This document shows positions 9,308 through 18,993 of a stretch of 64,000 nt of DNA, piece by piece (positions within the stretch are counted from its first letter, which is position 1; every line of letters starts with the position of its first letter). The stretch spans positions 682,001 to 746,000 of the forward strand of contig NZ_CP154840.1 of NCBI RefSeq assembly GCF_047301505.1, read 5' to 3'. The notes beneath the pieces are model-generated. The model was not told the origin of the DNA. It worked only from the letters and a program-made list of their open reading frames with translations, and did no database searches. This stretch comes from Lysinibacillus_B sp031181585 (GTDB taxonomy: Bacteria; Bacillota; Bacilli; Bacillales_A; Planococcaceae). The position numbers and the translations under genes were made by a program.

Positions 9308-9496
9308 TTATGCATCTTTACTATGTAGTATTTTATATCTTTTATGATTTACCACTGTCTTTTCTTCCATTTCTAGATAGTGGAAGTTTTCCATGATTGT
9401 CAAATTAACAATAACGGAATTTTCGTTTACTTTCTCCACTAGTCCCTGCAGACCGTCTTTAAATTCGACAACATTCCCAACTTCAGCTATTTTCAC
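9308..9496 (-). CDS. ykvS: DUF2187 family protein YkvS
   Basis: A 62-residue protein beginning MKIAEVGNVVEFKDGLQGLV with the family core NENSVIVNLTIMENF and TVVNHKRYKIL. It matches remembered YkvS of B. subtilis over its full length. The fold looks like a small SH3/KOW-type beta barrel. Function is unknown. AAGGAGCTGACT precedes the ATG. Confidence 0.85.
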   Translation of the reverse strand: MKIAEVGNVVEFKDGLQGLVEKVNENSVIVNLTIMENFHYLEMEEKTVVNHKRYKILHSKDA

Positions 9497-9811
9497 AAGC
9501 AGTCAGCTCCTTTATCGACTAATACTTTACAGTGTGCCTCAATTTTGGGAAAAGGTAAAGAGTTTTTTGAATAATTAATAATAAGAAATAGTATTTTTTT
9601 ATAATTTAAGCCTATTTTCCCGTATAGCTTTTAGAGATGGAAAGTGCCAGCTTCTTTTTCTTATAATGTTACAAGAGCCAGGAGCATGCGCCGCGCTGAG
9701 AAAGCCAATACAGCTTCGGGAAAATTAACATCAAAATTTGTCTTTTCACCTCATACAAGTGTTTCAATTGTATAATAGGGGTGGGTTACTAAGGAAAAGG
9801 TGGAGTAAAAT
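9497..9811. other. intergenic region, promoter-like element
   Basis: Between the divergent ykvS gene and the small gene at 9812 there is no reading frame worth calling. TATAAT at 9771-9776 is followed by GGGGTGGGTTACTAAGGAAAAGG and probably drives the gene at 9812; no good -35 is seen. Around 9660-9720 a short GC-richer stretch is unexplained. Confidence 0.4.
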
Positions 9812-10000
9812 TTGGAAACATATAAACAATTATTAGATCAGTTACGAAGTGGTGAGATAGAGAAGGTAGAAATTTCAAAGGCGGAATTTTTAGCCTTTCG
9901 TGAGGTTTTAGTAAAGGATTCGCAGTTTAAGCATTTCCGTGGGGAAGCGAAACAAGGCGGGAATATAATTTTTACATTTTTAAAGGCTCCTAGAACATGA
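9812..10000 (+). CDS. small hypothetical protein
   Basis: A 62-residue protein starting at TTG, with AAGGTGGAG 9 bases upstream and a TATAAT about 40 bases upstream. It reads METYKQLLDQLRSGEIEKV at the N-terminus and ends FTFLKAPRT. A charged helix followed by a short beta-rich part is likely. I believe similar proteins occur in Lysinibacillus, but I know no function. Confidence 0.65.
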   Translation: METYKQLLDQLRSGEIEKVEISKAEFLAFREVLVKDSQFKHFRGEAKQGGNIIFTFLKAPRT

Positions 10001-10068
10001 AATATTTCCCATTACATTCAATTTATCGTATAATAAACTAATAATTTATTTCATATGGGGGGCAACCA

Positions 10069-10260
10069 ATGGAAAAAGGCATTTTAAAGCAAGTAGAACT
10101 TACACGTACACTCATGATTCAATCCGGTTTGAAGCATGGCTTTCAAAATGCAAAAACAATCCAACTAAGTAGAAGACTTGATGAATTGCTAAATGAATTC
10201 GATATGCTAAGTACGGATGAAAAGGAAAATGAATTTATTCAAAAAAACTTTCTGCAATAA
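10069..10260 (+). CDS. Spo0E-like aspartyl-phosphate phosphatase
   Basis: A 63-residue helical protein with GGGGGG five to six bases upstream of ATG. The Spo0E family is defined by a short helical hairpin with a conserved SQELD motif. Here LSRRLDELLNEF at about residues 34-45 aligns with it, with R-R in place of Q-E. Spo0E proteins remove phosphate from Spo0A-P and so delay sporulation. Its closeness to a soluble PAS kinase suggests both sides of the phosphorelay are encoded nearby. The changed motif makes catalytic activity uncertain. Confidence 0.72.
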   Translation: MEKGILKQVELTRTLMIQSGLKHGFQNAKTIQLSRRLDELLNEFDMLSTDEKENEFIQKNFLQ

Positions 10261-10337
10261 ATTTTAAAAAAATGTTTAAGTCTTAAAATAGTGGGAATAA
10301 TACTTTTGAACACAGCAACATTCTCATTTCCCCCTTA

Positions 10338-10373
10338 AGAGCAGATGCCGAGAAGCAGCTGCTCTCTTTTTTT
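10338..10373 (+). terminator. terminator after spo0E-like gene
   Basis: AGAGCAG pairs with CTGCTCT and is followed by a T7 run. Confidence 0.85.
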
Positions 10374-10502
10374 GTAATAAAGTAATAAAGATGTTTTAAT
10401 CCGACTCCTAATCTGGTCAGTTTATAAAATTTTACATCCATTCGAATTTTTCAGATTATTCCTCTTGAGATTTGATACACTAATAAAAAGGAGGAATGTA
10501 AA

Positions 10503-11372
10503 ATGAAAAAGAATATTGCCTTTATCGGTACAGGTGTAATGGGTACAAGCATTGTTAAACATTTACTCAAGGCTGGTCATGAAGTGACAGTCTATAATAG
10601 GACAAAGAGTAAAACAGATGGACTTGTGAAACTCGGAGCGAAGTGGGCATCGACACCTGCTGAAGCAAGTGAAGGGCAGGATATTATCTTAACGATGGTA
10701 GGCTATCCTAAAGATGTGGAGGAAGTGTTTACAGGCGAGAATGGAATTTTTCGGACAGCGAAAACCGGTGCTATTGCTGTAGATATGACGACATCAGAGC
10801 CAAGTCTAGCGAAAAAATTATTTGAGCTGGGTCGAGAAAAAGAGATACATATTATAGATGCCCCGGTATCTGGTGGAGATGTAGGAGCGCAAAATGGCAC
10901 ACTCTCTATTATGGTTGGAGGAGAAAAAGAAATATTCGATCAGCTGCTGCCTATTCTTGAAATATTTGGTGCGAATATAGTCTACCATGGTTCGGCTGGT
11001 GCCGGGCAACATGCTAAAATGTGCAACCAAATTGTCATTGCCTCAGGAATGATTGGAGTATGTGAATCGATGGCCTATGGTTTAAAGGCTGGTCTCTCTA
11101 TGGAAGATGTCCTGAAATCGATTACTTCCGGGGCTGCAGGATCCTGGTCATTAACTAATCTGGCACCGCGAATGCTAAAGGGTGATCTAGAACCAGGATT
11201 TTATATAAAGCATATGGTCAAGGATATTAAAGTTGCCATTGAAGAGGCGGAAAGAATGAACCTTCAGCTGCCGGGCCTTACATTAGCCAAAGATTTATAT
11301 GAAGAGCTGGTGAGAAGAGGTTATGGGGAAAAAGGAACACAGGCATTAATTCAATACTATACAGAAAAGTAG
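10503..11372 (+). CDS. beta-hydroxyacid dehydrogenase, YkwC-like
   Basis: The 289-residue protein has an N-terminal NAD(P) Rossmann motif FIGTGVMGTSIVKHL, the substrate-binding signature DAPVSGGDVGAQNGTLSIMVGG near residue 120, and GAGQHAKMCNQI carrying the catalytic lysine near residue 172. These define the 3-hydroxyisobutyrate/tartronate-semialdehyde reductase family. The length matches YkwC of B. subtilis. The substrate is not determined by sequence. AAAGGAGG precedes the ATG. It is a single-gene unit. Confidence 0.87.
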   Translation: MKKNIAFIGTGVMGTSIVKHLLKAGHEVTVYNRTKSKTDGLVKLGAKWASTPAEASEGQDIILTMVGYPKDVEEVFTGENGIFRTAKTGAIAVDMTTSEPSLAKKLFELGREKEIHIIDAPVSGGDVGAQNGTLSIMVGGEKEIFDQLLPILEIFGANIVYHGSAGAGQHAKMCNQIVIASGMIGVCESMAYGLKAGLSMEDVLKSITSGAAGSWSLTNLAPRMLKGDLEPGFYIKHMVKDIKVAIEEAERMNLQLPGLTLAKDLYEELVRRGYGEKGTQALIQYYTEK

Positions 11373-11525
11373 AACAAGCAAAAAAGCAATGTTCCTTTTG
11401 TGAAAAAACGCCCATTTTGTCACATGCCCTTCGGAATTATCCTAAAAATCGAATATAGGAGAAATGCCCTGTCTATGATACAATTACTGTATATATAGGT
11501 AAACGTCGAAAGGGGCGGGCAAGTT

Positions 11526-12434
11526 TTGGTAAAGGAAAACAAAGGTATCTTATTAGAAAGCGGTACAAATGAGCTTGAAATTGTAGAATTTGAAGTCGCT
11601 AATAATAAGTTTGGTATTAATGTAATTAAGGTGAAAGAAATTATTCAGCCTATGAATGTGACATTTATTCCTCATGCACATCCGCATGTAGAGGGGATTA
11701 TCCAGCTTCGTGGAGAGGTTCTGCCAGTAGTAGATATGCTGAAAGTGTTAGGCATCCCACATGCAGAGCGTAATCCACAGCAAAAATATATTGTTGCGGA
11801 ATTTAATAAGCAGCGTGTTGTATTCCATGTTGATAATGTGACACAAATTCACCGTATTTCTTGGGATCAGATTGAAAAGCCGTCGGATATGTATCAAGGC
11901 GGGGCATCACAGGTTATTGGGGTAGTAAAATACAATAATGAGATGATTCTCCTGCTTGATTTTGAGCGCATTATGGTGGATATTAATCCAGCCTCTAGTA
12001 TCAGTGTAGAATCGGTGAAAAAGTTAGGGAAGCGTGATCGTACTGAAAAGAAGGTGATTGTTGCAGAAGATTCACCGCTGCTGCGTAAACTGCTGTTCGA
12101 TACGATGTCAGAAGCAGGGTATGCAAATGTAGATTTCTTTGAAAATGGCCGGGATGCGTACGACTATTTGGAGGCGCTTGTAAAGGCCGATAAAAATATT
12201 GAAAAGCATGTTCAACTGGTGGTAACAGACATTGAAATGCCGCAAATGGACGGGCATCATTTAACAAAGAAAATTAAATCTAACCCAGATTTGGAGAAGC
12301 TTCCAGTTATCATTTTCTCGAGCTTAATCACAGACGACCTTCGCCATAAAGGGGAGGAAGTAGGAGCAGAGGATCAAATTTCAAAACCGGAAATTGCAGA
12401 ACTTATTTTACGTATGGATCAATTGATTCTCTAA
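11526..12434 (+). CDS. cheV: chemotaxis coupling protein CheV
   Basis: A 302-residue protein. A CheW-like domain (residues about 15-160: GINVIKVKEIIQP, EGIIQLRGEVLPVVDM) is fused to a response-regulator receiver domain (about 175-300: VIVAEDSPLLRKLL, VVTDIEMPQMDG with the phosphorylated aspartate, and a late lysine in QISKPE). CheV links chemoreceptors to CheA and takes part in adaptation. The start is TTG, with AGGGGCGGG upstream. It lies alone, away from the main che operon, as usual in Bacillales. The last receiver helix is preceded by an E-rich acidic stretch. Confidence 0.92.
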   Translation: MVKENKGILLESGTNELEIVEFEVANNKFGINVIKVKEIIQPMNVTFIPHAHPHVEGIIQLRGEVLPVVDMLKVLGIPHAERNPQQKYIVAEFNKQRVVFHVDNVTQIHRISWDQIEKPSDMYQGGASQVIGVVKYNNEMILLLDFERIMVDINPASSISVESVKKLGKRDRTEKKVIVAEDSPLLRKLLFDTMSEAGYANVDFFENGRDAYDYLEALVKADKNIEKHVQLVVTDIEMPQMDGHHLTKKIKSNPDLEKLPVIIFSSLITDDLRHKGEEVGAEDQISKPEIAELILRMDQLIL

Positions 12435-12468
12435 ATAACAGTGCCTGTAATCAGTAAAATATGATGAG

Positions 12469-12507
12469 AAAAGTCGGGTGCTATTATGGTATTCCGGCTT
12501 TTTTTTC
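12469..12507 (+). terminator. terminator after cheV
   Basis: AAAGTCGG pairs with CCGGCTTT across a 15-base loop, with a T-run following. Confidence 0.65.
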
Positions 12508-12659
12508 AAAGTAAAGATAGAAATGTATAGTAAGGCTTGAAGCGCAATAGACCGCATCTAAAATGAAAAGGTTTCGGAGTTTTGTATGATAGAGAAAAAT
12601 CGGGATGAATGTTAATGGATAGCTGTGTTGCTGATTAAAGAGAGAAAGAAGTGAACCGC

Positions 12660-14201
12660 ATGAATAACTTAAAAACAGCTATTATTGACATCGGCTCGAA
12701 TACAATTCGGCTTGTGCTGTATAAATACGATAAAAATGAAGGGCTTCATGAATTTGGCAACATCAAGACAGCAGCACGCCTGCGTACGTATCTGCTCCCT
12801 TCCGGTGAAATGAGCGAAGAGGGCATACGTCTTTTATCGCAAACACTTTTGTCATTCAAGCAAATATTAGAGGATTATGGAGTGACAGATATACTTGCTG
12901 CCGCTACCGCTGCAGTACGCCAAGCGGTTAATAGAGATGAAGTTGTAGAACGCATGAAGAGGGAGACGGGAATAGAACTGGACATTCTGTCTGAAGAGGA
13001 GGAAGCCTATTTTGGCTTCTTGGCAGTCGTTAATTCCATGGATACACCTTCAGCTGTCACAATCGATATAGGCGGCGGTTCTACAGAAATAACGCTATTC
13101 AAAAACAAAAAGCTTCAAAAAACCTATAGCTTCCCTTTTGGCACAGTGAGCTTGAAGCAAAAATTCGTCAGTGGTTCCATTATGAATGAGGAGGAACGGC
13201 AGGCACTGCACGTCTATGTGAAACAACAGTTTGAAACGCTAAATTGGATTCGGAAAGTGAATTTGCCGATCATTGCGATTGGTGGAAGTGCCAGGAATGT
13301 AGCGCAGGTTCATCAGCAGCAAATCCAATATCCTCTTTCAGGTATTCATCAATATGAAATGCGGGAAGCAGATTTACTAGGGTTGAAGAGAAATCTCAGC
13401 AAAATGACATTTGAACAGCTAAAACAACTAGATGGGCTATCAACTGATAGGGCTGATATTATTGTGCCAGCCCTGGAGGTATTTACGACACTTATGAATG
13501 TAGTAGGTACAGAGAACTTTCAATTAAGCAAAAAAGGACTGCGTGAAGGACTCATTATTAATCGGGTGCTGCAGGGAGATGCAAAAGCATTTGATAAATA
13601 TAATGTTTTTGCGGAAAATGCGAAAAGGATAGCTTTTGAATATGGGCGCTCTGAGGAAGAAATGGACACTCTTCATCAGTTAAGTGGACAGCTATATCGA
13701 GAGTGCTGTGACTTAGAATTATTCAACTATAAAGAGGAGGATCTGCGATTAATTCAACGGGCAGCAAAGGTATTTGGGATCGGTGAGTATATTGAGCTCG
13801 ACTCCTCGAGCCAACATACTTTTTACCTATTGTCGAATCAGTCTATTGCAGGGATGAACCATATTAATCGAATCAAGCTGGCACTATTAGCTTCCTATAA
13901 AAATCGTGATTACTTCCGCCGCTTTTCAGCTCCATTCCAGACGTGGCTAACGAGAGAGGAATTGAAGGAATTAAGAGACTTCGGGGCATTATTGAAATTC
14001 GTCTATGCTTTAAACGTATCTAAAAGAAACGTAGCGAAGCAGGTAACATTAGAAATGATTGATCAAGTTATTCATATACAGGTGATTATAAAAGGAAGCG
14101 CAATAGCCGAAATATATCAGGCAGAAAAGGCAAAAAAACATATTGAACGTGTATTTAAGCGTGAGGTGCAGCTTCATTTTAAAGAAGAAAGGTGGAAATG
14201 A
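12660..14201 (+). CDS. ppx: exopolyphosphatase Ppx/GppA family
   Basis: The ATG at 12660 is chosen because the purine-rich AGAAAGAAG ends one base before the alternative GTG at 12651. The 513-residue protein opens with the ASKHA ATPase phosphate-1 motif IDIGSNTIRLVLY and has the phosphate-2 motif TIDIGGGSTEI near residue 138. The C-terminal part is a helical HD-like region. The enzyme removes terminal phosphates from polyphosphate, or pppGpp. It is directly followed by ppk, so synthesis and breakdown of polyphosphate are coupled in one operon. Confidence 0.9.
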   Translation: MNNLKTAIIDIGSNTIRLVLYKYDKNEGLHEFGNIKTAARLRTYLLPSGEMSEEGIRLLSQTLLSFKQILEDYGVTDILAAATAAVRQAVNRDEVVERMKRETGIELDILSEEEEAYFGFLAVVNSMDTPSAVTIDIGGGSTEITLFKNKKLQKTYSFPFGTVSLKQKFVSGSIMNEEERQALHVYVKQQFETLNWIRKVNLPIIAIGGSARNVAQVHQQQIQYPLSGIHQYEMREADLLGLKRNLSKMTFEQLKQLDGLSTDRADIIVPALEVFTTLMNVVGTENFQLSKKGLREGLIINRVLQGDAKAFDKYNVFAENAKRIAFEYGRSEEEMDTLHQLSGQLYRECCDLELFNYKEEDLRLIQRAAKVFGIGEYIELDSSSQHTFYLLSNQSIAGMNHINRIKLALLASYKNRDYFRRFSAPFQTWLTREELKELRDFGALLKFVYALNVSKRNVAKQVTLEMIDQVIHIQVIIKGSAIAEIYQAEKAKKHIERVFKREVQLHFKEERWK

Positions 14202-14203
14202 GT

Positions 14204-16381
14204 ATGACAATCAATTTTGAAGAACTGCAAAAGGCATACTTGAACCCTGGGCTTGCGGAGACGGCGGCGACCGATTTTGAAAACACAGCAATACTCGATG
14301 AAATTGCAAAACCTCAATATTATAATAACCGGGAGCTTAGCTGGCTGGCCTTTAATGAACGTGTACTCGAGGAAGCAGAGGATGAAAATAATCCGCTTTT
14401 AGAACGTTTGAAGTTTCTGGCAATTTTCAGCTCAAACCTTGATGAATTTTTTATGGTACGTGTTGCCGGTCTTCAAGATCAAATTAGAGCGGGCTTCCAT
14501 AAACCTGAAAATAAATCCGGTCTCACACCTAAAGAGCAACTAGCGAAAATTGCAGAACGTACACAAGCACTCGTACGTCGCCAAACAGAGGTGTACCGTT
14601 TTTTAGTCGATGAGTGTCTGCCAGAGGAAAAGATTCATATAAAAGATTTCAAATATTTGTCGATAGAACAAAAGCAATATATTAATGAACTTTTTGAAGA
14701 AACCATTTTTCCTGTGCTAACGCCGGTAGCTGTGGATGCCTATCGCCCATTCCCCACACTGCTTGGTAAGACATTAAACCTTCTTGTTAGGTTGGAAAAT
14801 AATCAGGCGGATGGAGAAAATCCAGATCGTGTCGCCATTGTACAAGTTCCATCAGTATTAGATCGGTTTATTAAAGTACCATCTGATGAAGATGAAGCAA
14901 TATTTGTGTTGTTAGAGGATGTAATTACAAGCCATATCGATCGATTGTTCTTCGGTTATAAGGTCAAGTCATCACAGGCATTTCGACTGACAAGAAATGC
15001 AGACTTGACGATTCATGAAGAAGGAGCTCAAGATCTTCTTTCTGAAATCGAAAAAGAACTAAAAAAACGTAAGTGGGGAGTCGGTTCACGTCTGGAAGTA
15101 CGTGATGGCGAAATGAATGAAGAGGTACTTGCTTATTTGCTCGATGAATTCGAAATCAGCGAATCAGATGTATTTAAAATTGATGGTCCTCTTGATCTAA
15201 CATTTATGTTTTCCTTTGTAAAGGCTATTTCTATAGGACGCGAGCATCTCGAGTATGAAAGCTTTATCTCTCAACCACCGCTGGACTTAGGATCAGATGA
15301 AGATATTTTTGAAAAGTCATTGACTCAGGACTTGTTTTTCCATCACCCTTATGAATCCTTTGTCCCGATTGTGGATTTCATTACAGAGGCAGCAAGCGAT
15401 CCATCTGTACTTGCAATTAAACAAACGTTATATCGTGTGAGCGGTAATTCTCCTATTATTCAAGCGTTGAAGCAAGCAGCTGAGAATGGCAAGCAGGTGA
15501 CGGTGTTAGTCGAATTGAAAGCACGCTTTGACGAAGAGAACAATGTTCACTGGGCAAAACTGCTTGAACAGGCGGGCTGTCTTGTTATTTATGGGATGAA
15601 CAATTTAAAAACGCATTCAAAGATTACATTAGTTGTCCGCCGCCGCCAAGGGAAGATTGAACGGTTTGTCCACCTTGGCACAGGAAACTATAATGACGCT
15701 ACAGCGAAGATTTATACGGATATGGCCATCATCACCTCTAATAAGGAATTCGGTATCGATGCAACTAACTTTTTTAATTATTTAAGCGGCTACACAGAAA
15801 AACCACAATTCCATCATATTGTCGTAGCGCCATTTGATATTCGGGACGAATTCATCCGTCTCATCGATGAGGAAATCGAATGTCATAAAAAACATGGCAA
15901 CGGTTTTATCCGGGTCAAAATGAATTCCTTAACGGATAAAGATTTAATGATGAAACTCTATGAAGCATCGATAGCCGGAGTGAAGGTGGAGATGATCATC
16001 CGGGGGATTTGCTGCTTACGGCCGGGCATTCCGGGAATTAGTGAAAACATTACGGTCACTTCCATCGTTGGGCGTTTCCTGGAGCATTCTCGTATTTATT
16101 GGTTCCACCACAATGGTGAAAATAAAATCTTTTTATCTTCAGCAGATATGATGACACGTAATATGATTAAAAGGGTAGAAATTTTATTTCCTGTTTATGC
16201 TGCGGATATTAAAAAGCGAATTCAGCGCATTATGGAACTGCAGCTGCAGGATACTCAAAAAGCCCGTATACAGGATTCGAATGGAAAATATCACTATAAA
16301 GAAGACCATAATAGCGACAAGAAAATCAATAGCCAGGAAATCTTCTTGCAGGAGGCAATTGGAGAGCCTGTGGAAGAGTAG
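14204..16381 (+). CDS. ppk: polyphosphate kinase 1
   Basis: GAAAGGTGG at 14187-14195 is 8 bases from ATG 14204; ATG 14198 overlaps the ppx stop and is too close. The protein of about 725 residues has the full PPK1 layout: an N-terminal helical domain (YYNNRELSWLAFNERVLEEA), a middle domain, and two phospholipase-D-like catalytic domains with HSKITLVVRR and VHLGTGNYND, the latter holding the phosphohistidine. It makes polyphosphate from ATP reversibly. The start lies only two bases after the ppx stop, so translation is probably coupled. Confidence 0.93.
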   Translation: MTINFEELQKAYLNPGLAETAATDFENTAILDEIAKPQYYNNRELSWLAFNERVLEEAEDENNPLLERLKFLAIFSSNLDEFFMVRVAGLQDQIRAGFHKPENKSGLTPKEQLAKIAERTQALVRRQTEVYRFLVDECLPEEKIHIKDFKYLSIEQKQYINELFEETIFPVLTPVAVDAYRPFPTLLGKTLNLLVRLENNQADGENPDRVAIVQVPSVLDRFIKVPSDEDEAIFVLLEDVITSHIDRLFFGYKVKSSQAFRLTRNADLTIHEEGAQDLLSEIEKELKKRKWGVGSRLEVRDGEMNEEVLAYLLDEFEISESDVFKIDGPLDLTFMFSFVKAISIGREHLEYESFISQPPLDLGSDEDIFEKSLTQDLFFHHPYESFVPIVDFITEAASDPSVLAIKQTLYRVSGNSPIIQALKQAAENGKQVTVLVELKARFDEENNVHWAKLLEQAGCLVIYGMNNLKTHSKITLVVRRRQGKIERFVHLGTGNYNDATAKIYTDMAIITSNKEFGIDATNFFNYLSGYTEKPQFHHIVVAPFDIRDEFIRLIDEEIECHKKHGNGFIRVKMNSLTDKDLMMKLYEASIAGVKVEMIIRGICCLRPGIPGISENITVTSIVGRFLEHSRIYWFHHNGENKIFLSSADMMTRNMIKRVEILFPVYAADIKKRIQRIMELQLQDTQKARIQDSNGKYHYKEDHNSDKKINSQEIFLQEAIGEPVEE

Positions 16382-16478
16382 AGTAGAGTGATGACTGGTA
16401 TTAGTATAGCCTTGCTGATTAGTGAGGCTATATAAAATGAAAAAGCATCATGGTGATTGTTGGATGGGAGGGTCCGAG

Positions 16479-18110
16479 GTGATAAGAATCATACCAGAAG
16501 AGAGAGAACAGGCTTTACAGCAAATCATTCGACTAAATCCATTCGATGCTGTTGTCATGTTGAAAGAAGTGCAGTGCCGTTATATCGTTGAAGAAACAAA
16601 TGAAAGGGCCATCCGATTGTTCGGTAATTTTCCAGAAAAAAAATTGGAGGCTGAGCGCTTCTTTGGGGCAGAGGATTGGGAAGTGATACGTGCTTTCGTT
16701 GCCGAAGAAAGCCGAGGAGTACAATACATAAATATTCAAGCAGGAAAGCAGTATGCCTGCTATATCCAGAACCTTATAGTAAATAACGAACCATTATTCT
16801 TTGTCGTTTTACGACCAGTCACCGACCATGAGCATTTTGCTTACGAAGATGAATTAACAGGTTTATTGAACCGCCGGGCTTTGCAGGATCGTTGGGAAGC
16901 CATGATGGAACAAAAGAAGGGGCTGAATACAGCGCTTCTGATTGTCAACCTGGATCGATTCAAGAAATTTAATGAATCGCTTGGAAAGCCAATGGCGGAT
17001 GGAATGATAGCCATTATTAGCAGCTGGTTTAAAGGACTGCGAAATGAGAAGTGTGAGGTTTTTCGCTACAACGGGGATGAATTTGTCTTTACCTTCCATT
17101 ATCAGGAGCACGAAGAAGTAGAGACGCTAGCCGCGCACATTTTGACGCTGCTTAAGAGACCGATTGTTGTTGAACAGCAAGATTATTATGTGACTGCTTC
17201 AATCGGTATCGCTATTAGTATTGCGGAACAAAGCCCGCAGCTGGATACAATGCTCCACCATGCAGACCAGGCATTGTTCCATGTAAAAAGTCATGGCAGG
17301 AACCATTATAGCTTCTATCAAAAAGAAATGAATCAAGTATTCCCGAACGAAGCATTGCTAGAGGCTCATCTGCGGAGAGCAATTGAATTAGATGAGCTGT
17401 CCATCCATTTTCAGCCTCAAATTGATCTACAGTCTAAAAGAACTGATAGTTTTGAAGCATTGATTCGCTGGCATAATCGAAAGTTTGGTTTTGTCACACC
17501 CGGCCAATTTATTCCCCTTGCAGAATCATCGGGTCTTATTTTAGAGATTGGTGATTGGGTACTAGAGAGAGTCGGCAAGTATATGAAGGAGTGGCGAGAA
17601 AAAGGATATAGACCGGTCCGCATTGCTGTAAATATTTCACCAAAGCAATTTAGGCAGGCGGATTTCGTAAACAAGATTGAGCGGTTGATTAAGCGCTATG
17701 ATCTAGATCCTGCTTTATTAGAGCTGGAAATAACGGAAAGCTCTATGACAAATGTAGAGGATACTACACTTGCGTTACAAAAGCTTAAAAAGATAGGGGT
17801 TTATGTATCGGTAGATGATTTTGGTACAGGTTACTCTTCCTTAAGTTATTTAAAAACCTATCCAATTGATATTATAAAAATTGATCAATCGTTTATAGCT
17901 GATATCGAGAAGGATGAGAAGAATGAAGCGATTGTCGAGGCGATTATTTCCCTTTCTCATAGCCTCGGTTTAGAAGTGATAGCAGAAGGTGTGGAACGGG
18001 AAAATCAAGAAAAGTTTTTGAGTAGTCTTCACTGTAAAAAAGTTCAGGGCTACCTTTATGACAAACCGCTCCCAGTTGAACAAATGATTACACAATACTT
18101 AATGAATTAA
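16479..18110 (+). CDS. GGDEF-EAL protein with altered GGDEF motif
   Basis: GGGAGGG at 16466-16472 lies six bases before GTG 16479, which I take as start instead of an upstream in-frame start that has no ribosome site; this gives 543 residues. Residues about 1-115 are PAS-like. The diguanylate cyclase domain (about 125-285) reads RYNGDEFVF where GGDEF is expected. The EAL domain (about 300-540) is intact: FEALIRW, ITESSM, VDDFGTGYSSLSYL, KIDQSFI, AEGVE. EAL domains hydrolyse c-di-GMP. The most likely activity is a phosphodiesterase, with the GGDEF part either regulatory or weakly active. It follows ppk by 97 bases and may be cotranscribed. Confidence 0.88.
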   Translation: MIRIIPEEREQALQQIIRLNPFDAVVMLKEVQCRYIVEETNERAIRLFGNFPEKKLEAERFFGAEDWEVIRAFVAEESRGVQYINIQAGKQYACYIQNLIVNNEPLFFVVLRPVTDHEHFAYEDELTGLLNRRALQDRWEAMMEQKKGLNTALLIVNLDRFKKFNESLGKPMADGMIAIISSWFKGLRNEKCEVFRYNGDEFVFTFHYQEHEEVETLAAHILTLLKRPIVVEQQDYYVTASIGIAISIAEQSPQLDTMLHHADQALFHVKSHGRNHYSFYQKEMNQVFPNEALLEAHLRRAIELDELSIHFQPQIDLQSKRTDSFEALIRWHNRKFGFVTPGQFIPLAESSGLILEIGDWVLERVGKYMKEWREKGYRPVRIAVNISPKQFRQADFVNKIERLIKRYDLDPALLELEITESSMTNVEDTTLALQKLKKIGVYVSVDDFGTGYSSLSYLKTYPIDIIKIDQSFIADIEKDEKNEAIVEAIISLSHSLGLEVIAEGVERENQEKFLSSLHCKKVQGYLYDKPLPVEQMITQYLMN

Positions 18111-18114
18111 CGAA

Positions 18115-18164
18115 GGGCTGTCCTGAAAGTCATTGAACTGACTTTTTCTAGGATAGCTTTTTTA
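18115..18164 (+). terminator. terminator after GGDEF-EAL gene
   Basis: GGCTGTCCT pairs with AGGATAGCT, with an inner GAAAGTCA/TGACTTTT stem, followed by T6. Confidence 0.85.
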
Positions 18165-18485
18165 TTTGTCTGCTCAAAGTTATTAGCCCTCTTTGAAATG
18201 TACATTTTTGGCTATATCCGTATACTACGCTGTACCGAAAAGCGAATATTACGTGTTGCATTTGCCGATTCCTGCAATATATCTCCTTTTACAAAATACA
18301 TATAAAATACTCGTTCATTTCTTACTATGTAGATAGCTCACTCAATAAGCAATCCTGCTTGTTATAATAGCATGATAGAAACAGCATCCTTGGCGAATGA
18401 AGATCGTAAATCCGCTCGTGCCCTGACTGCATAAATTTGCGGCAGATAAGCTCATACTAAATAGAAACGAAAGGGGGATGTTTGG
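18165..18485. other. intergenic region upstream of small membrane protein
   Basis: No open reading frame with a ribosome site is seen. TATAAT at 18363-18368 inside GTTATAATAGCATG could be the -10 of the promoter for the gene at 18486; its -35 is weak. Confidence 0.35.
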
Positions 18486-18719
18486 ATGAATGCATTATGG
18501 TGGGGAGCGTGCATTATTGTCATTGCTTTATGCGGAATTGCGGCTTACTCGACTGTAGCTGTTGGAAAACATATTGATCGCCGTGGTTCGGAGCATGACA
18601 CGATTAGTTCGGCAGTTGCCCGTCACCCGTTTTTGCTGAACCCTATTATTATGATGTACTTTGTTGTCGGAATATTCATGGCAATCGTCATTTTCTATTA
18701 CGCAGCGGCAAGTAGATAA
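18486..18719 (+). CDS. small two-helix membrane protein
   Basis: A 77-residue protein with AAAGGGGGATG upstream of the ATG. One hydrophobic helix lies at about residues 4-26 and a second at about 50-73 (IIMMYFVVGIFMAIVIFYY). A charged 20-residue loop (GKHIDRRGSEHD) joins them. I do not recognise the family. It has its own terminator and stands alone upstream of darB. Confidence 0.65.
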   Translation: MNALWWGACIIVIALCGIAAYSTVAVGKHIDRRGSEHDTISSAVARHPFLLNPIIMMYFVVGIFMAIVIFYYAAASR

Positions 18720-18738
18720 CGGAAGGTTCTAACCAACA

Positions 18739-18795
18739 AGGAGCACTGCAGGCGATTAATTATATGGCCTATAGTGCTCCTGCTTCCATTTTTTA
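18739..18795 (+). terminator. terminator after small membrane gene
   Basis: AGGAGCACT pairs exactly with AGTGCTCCT across a loop that can form further pairs; TTTTTT follows at about 18790. Confidence 0.7.
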
Positions 18796-18993
18796 ACGAG
18801 CTTGCCCGTAGAAAAGGGGAGCGGGCTTTCCAGTATTTATGTTGAAACCGCGGCAGCCTCTTATATAATAATAAAAGGAAAAATTTATGAATTTCAGGGC
18901 TCCTATGCATAGGCACTCTAAAAGCAAGTGTGATATGATAATTACGAGTGTACTATCCTGTTCGATTTTTGGGCAGTAAAGGAGTAGAATGAC

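Noticed and set aside
11440..11525. Sigma-D-type promoter in front of cheV
   Set aside because: TAAA and GCC-like blocks exist, but their spacing (19 bases) and sequence do not fit.
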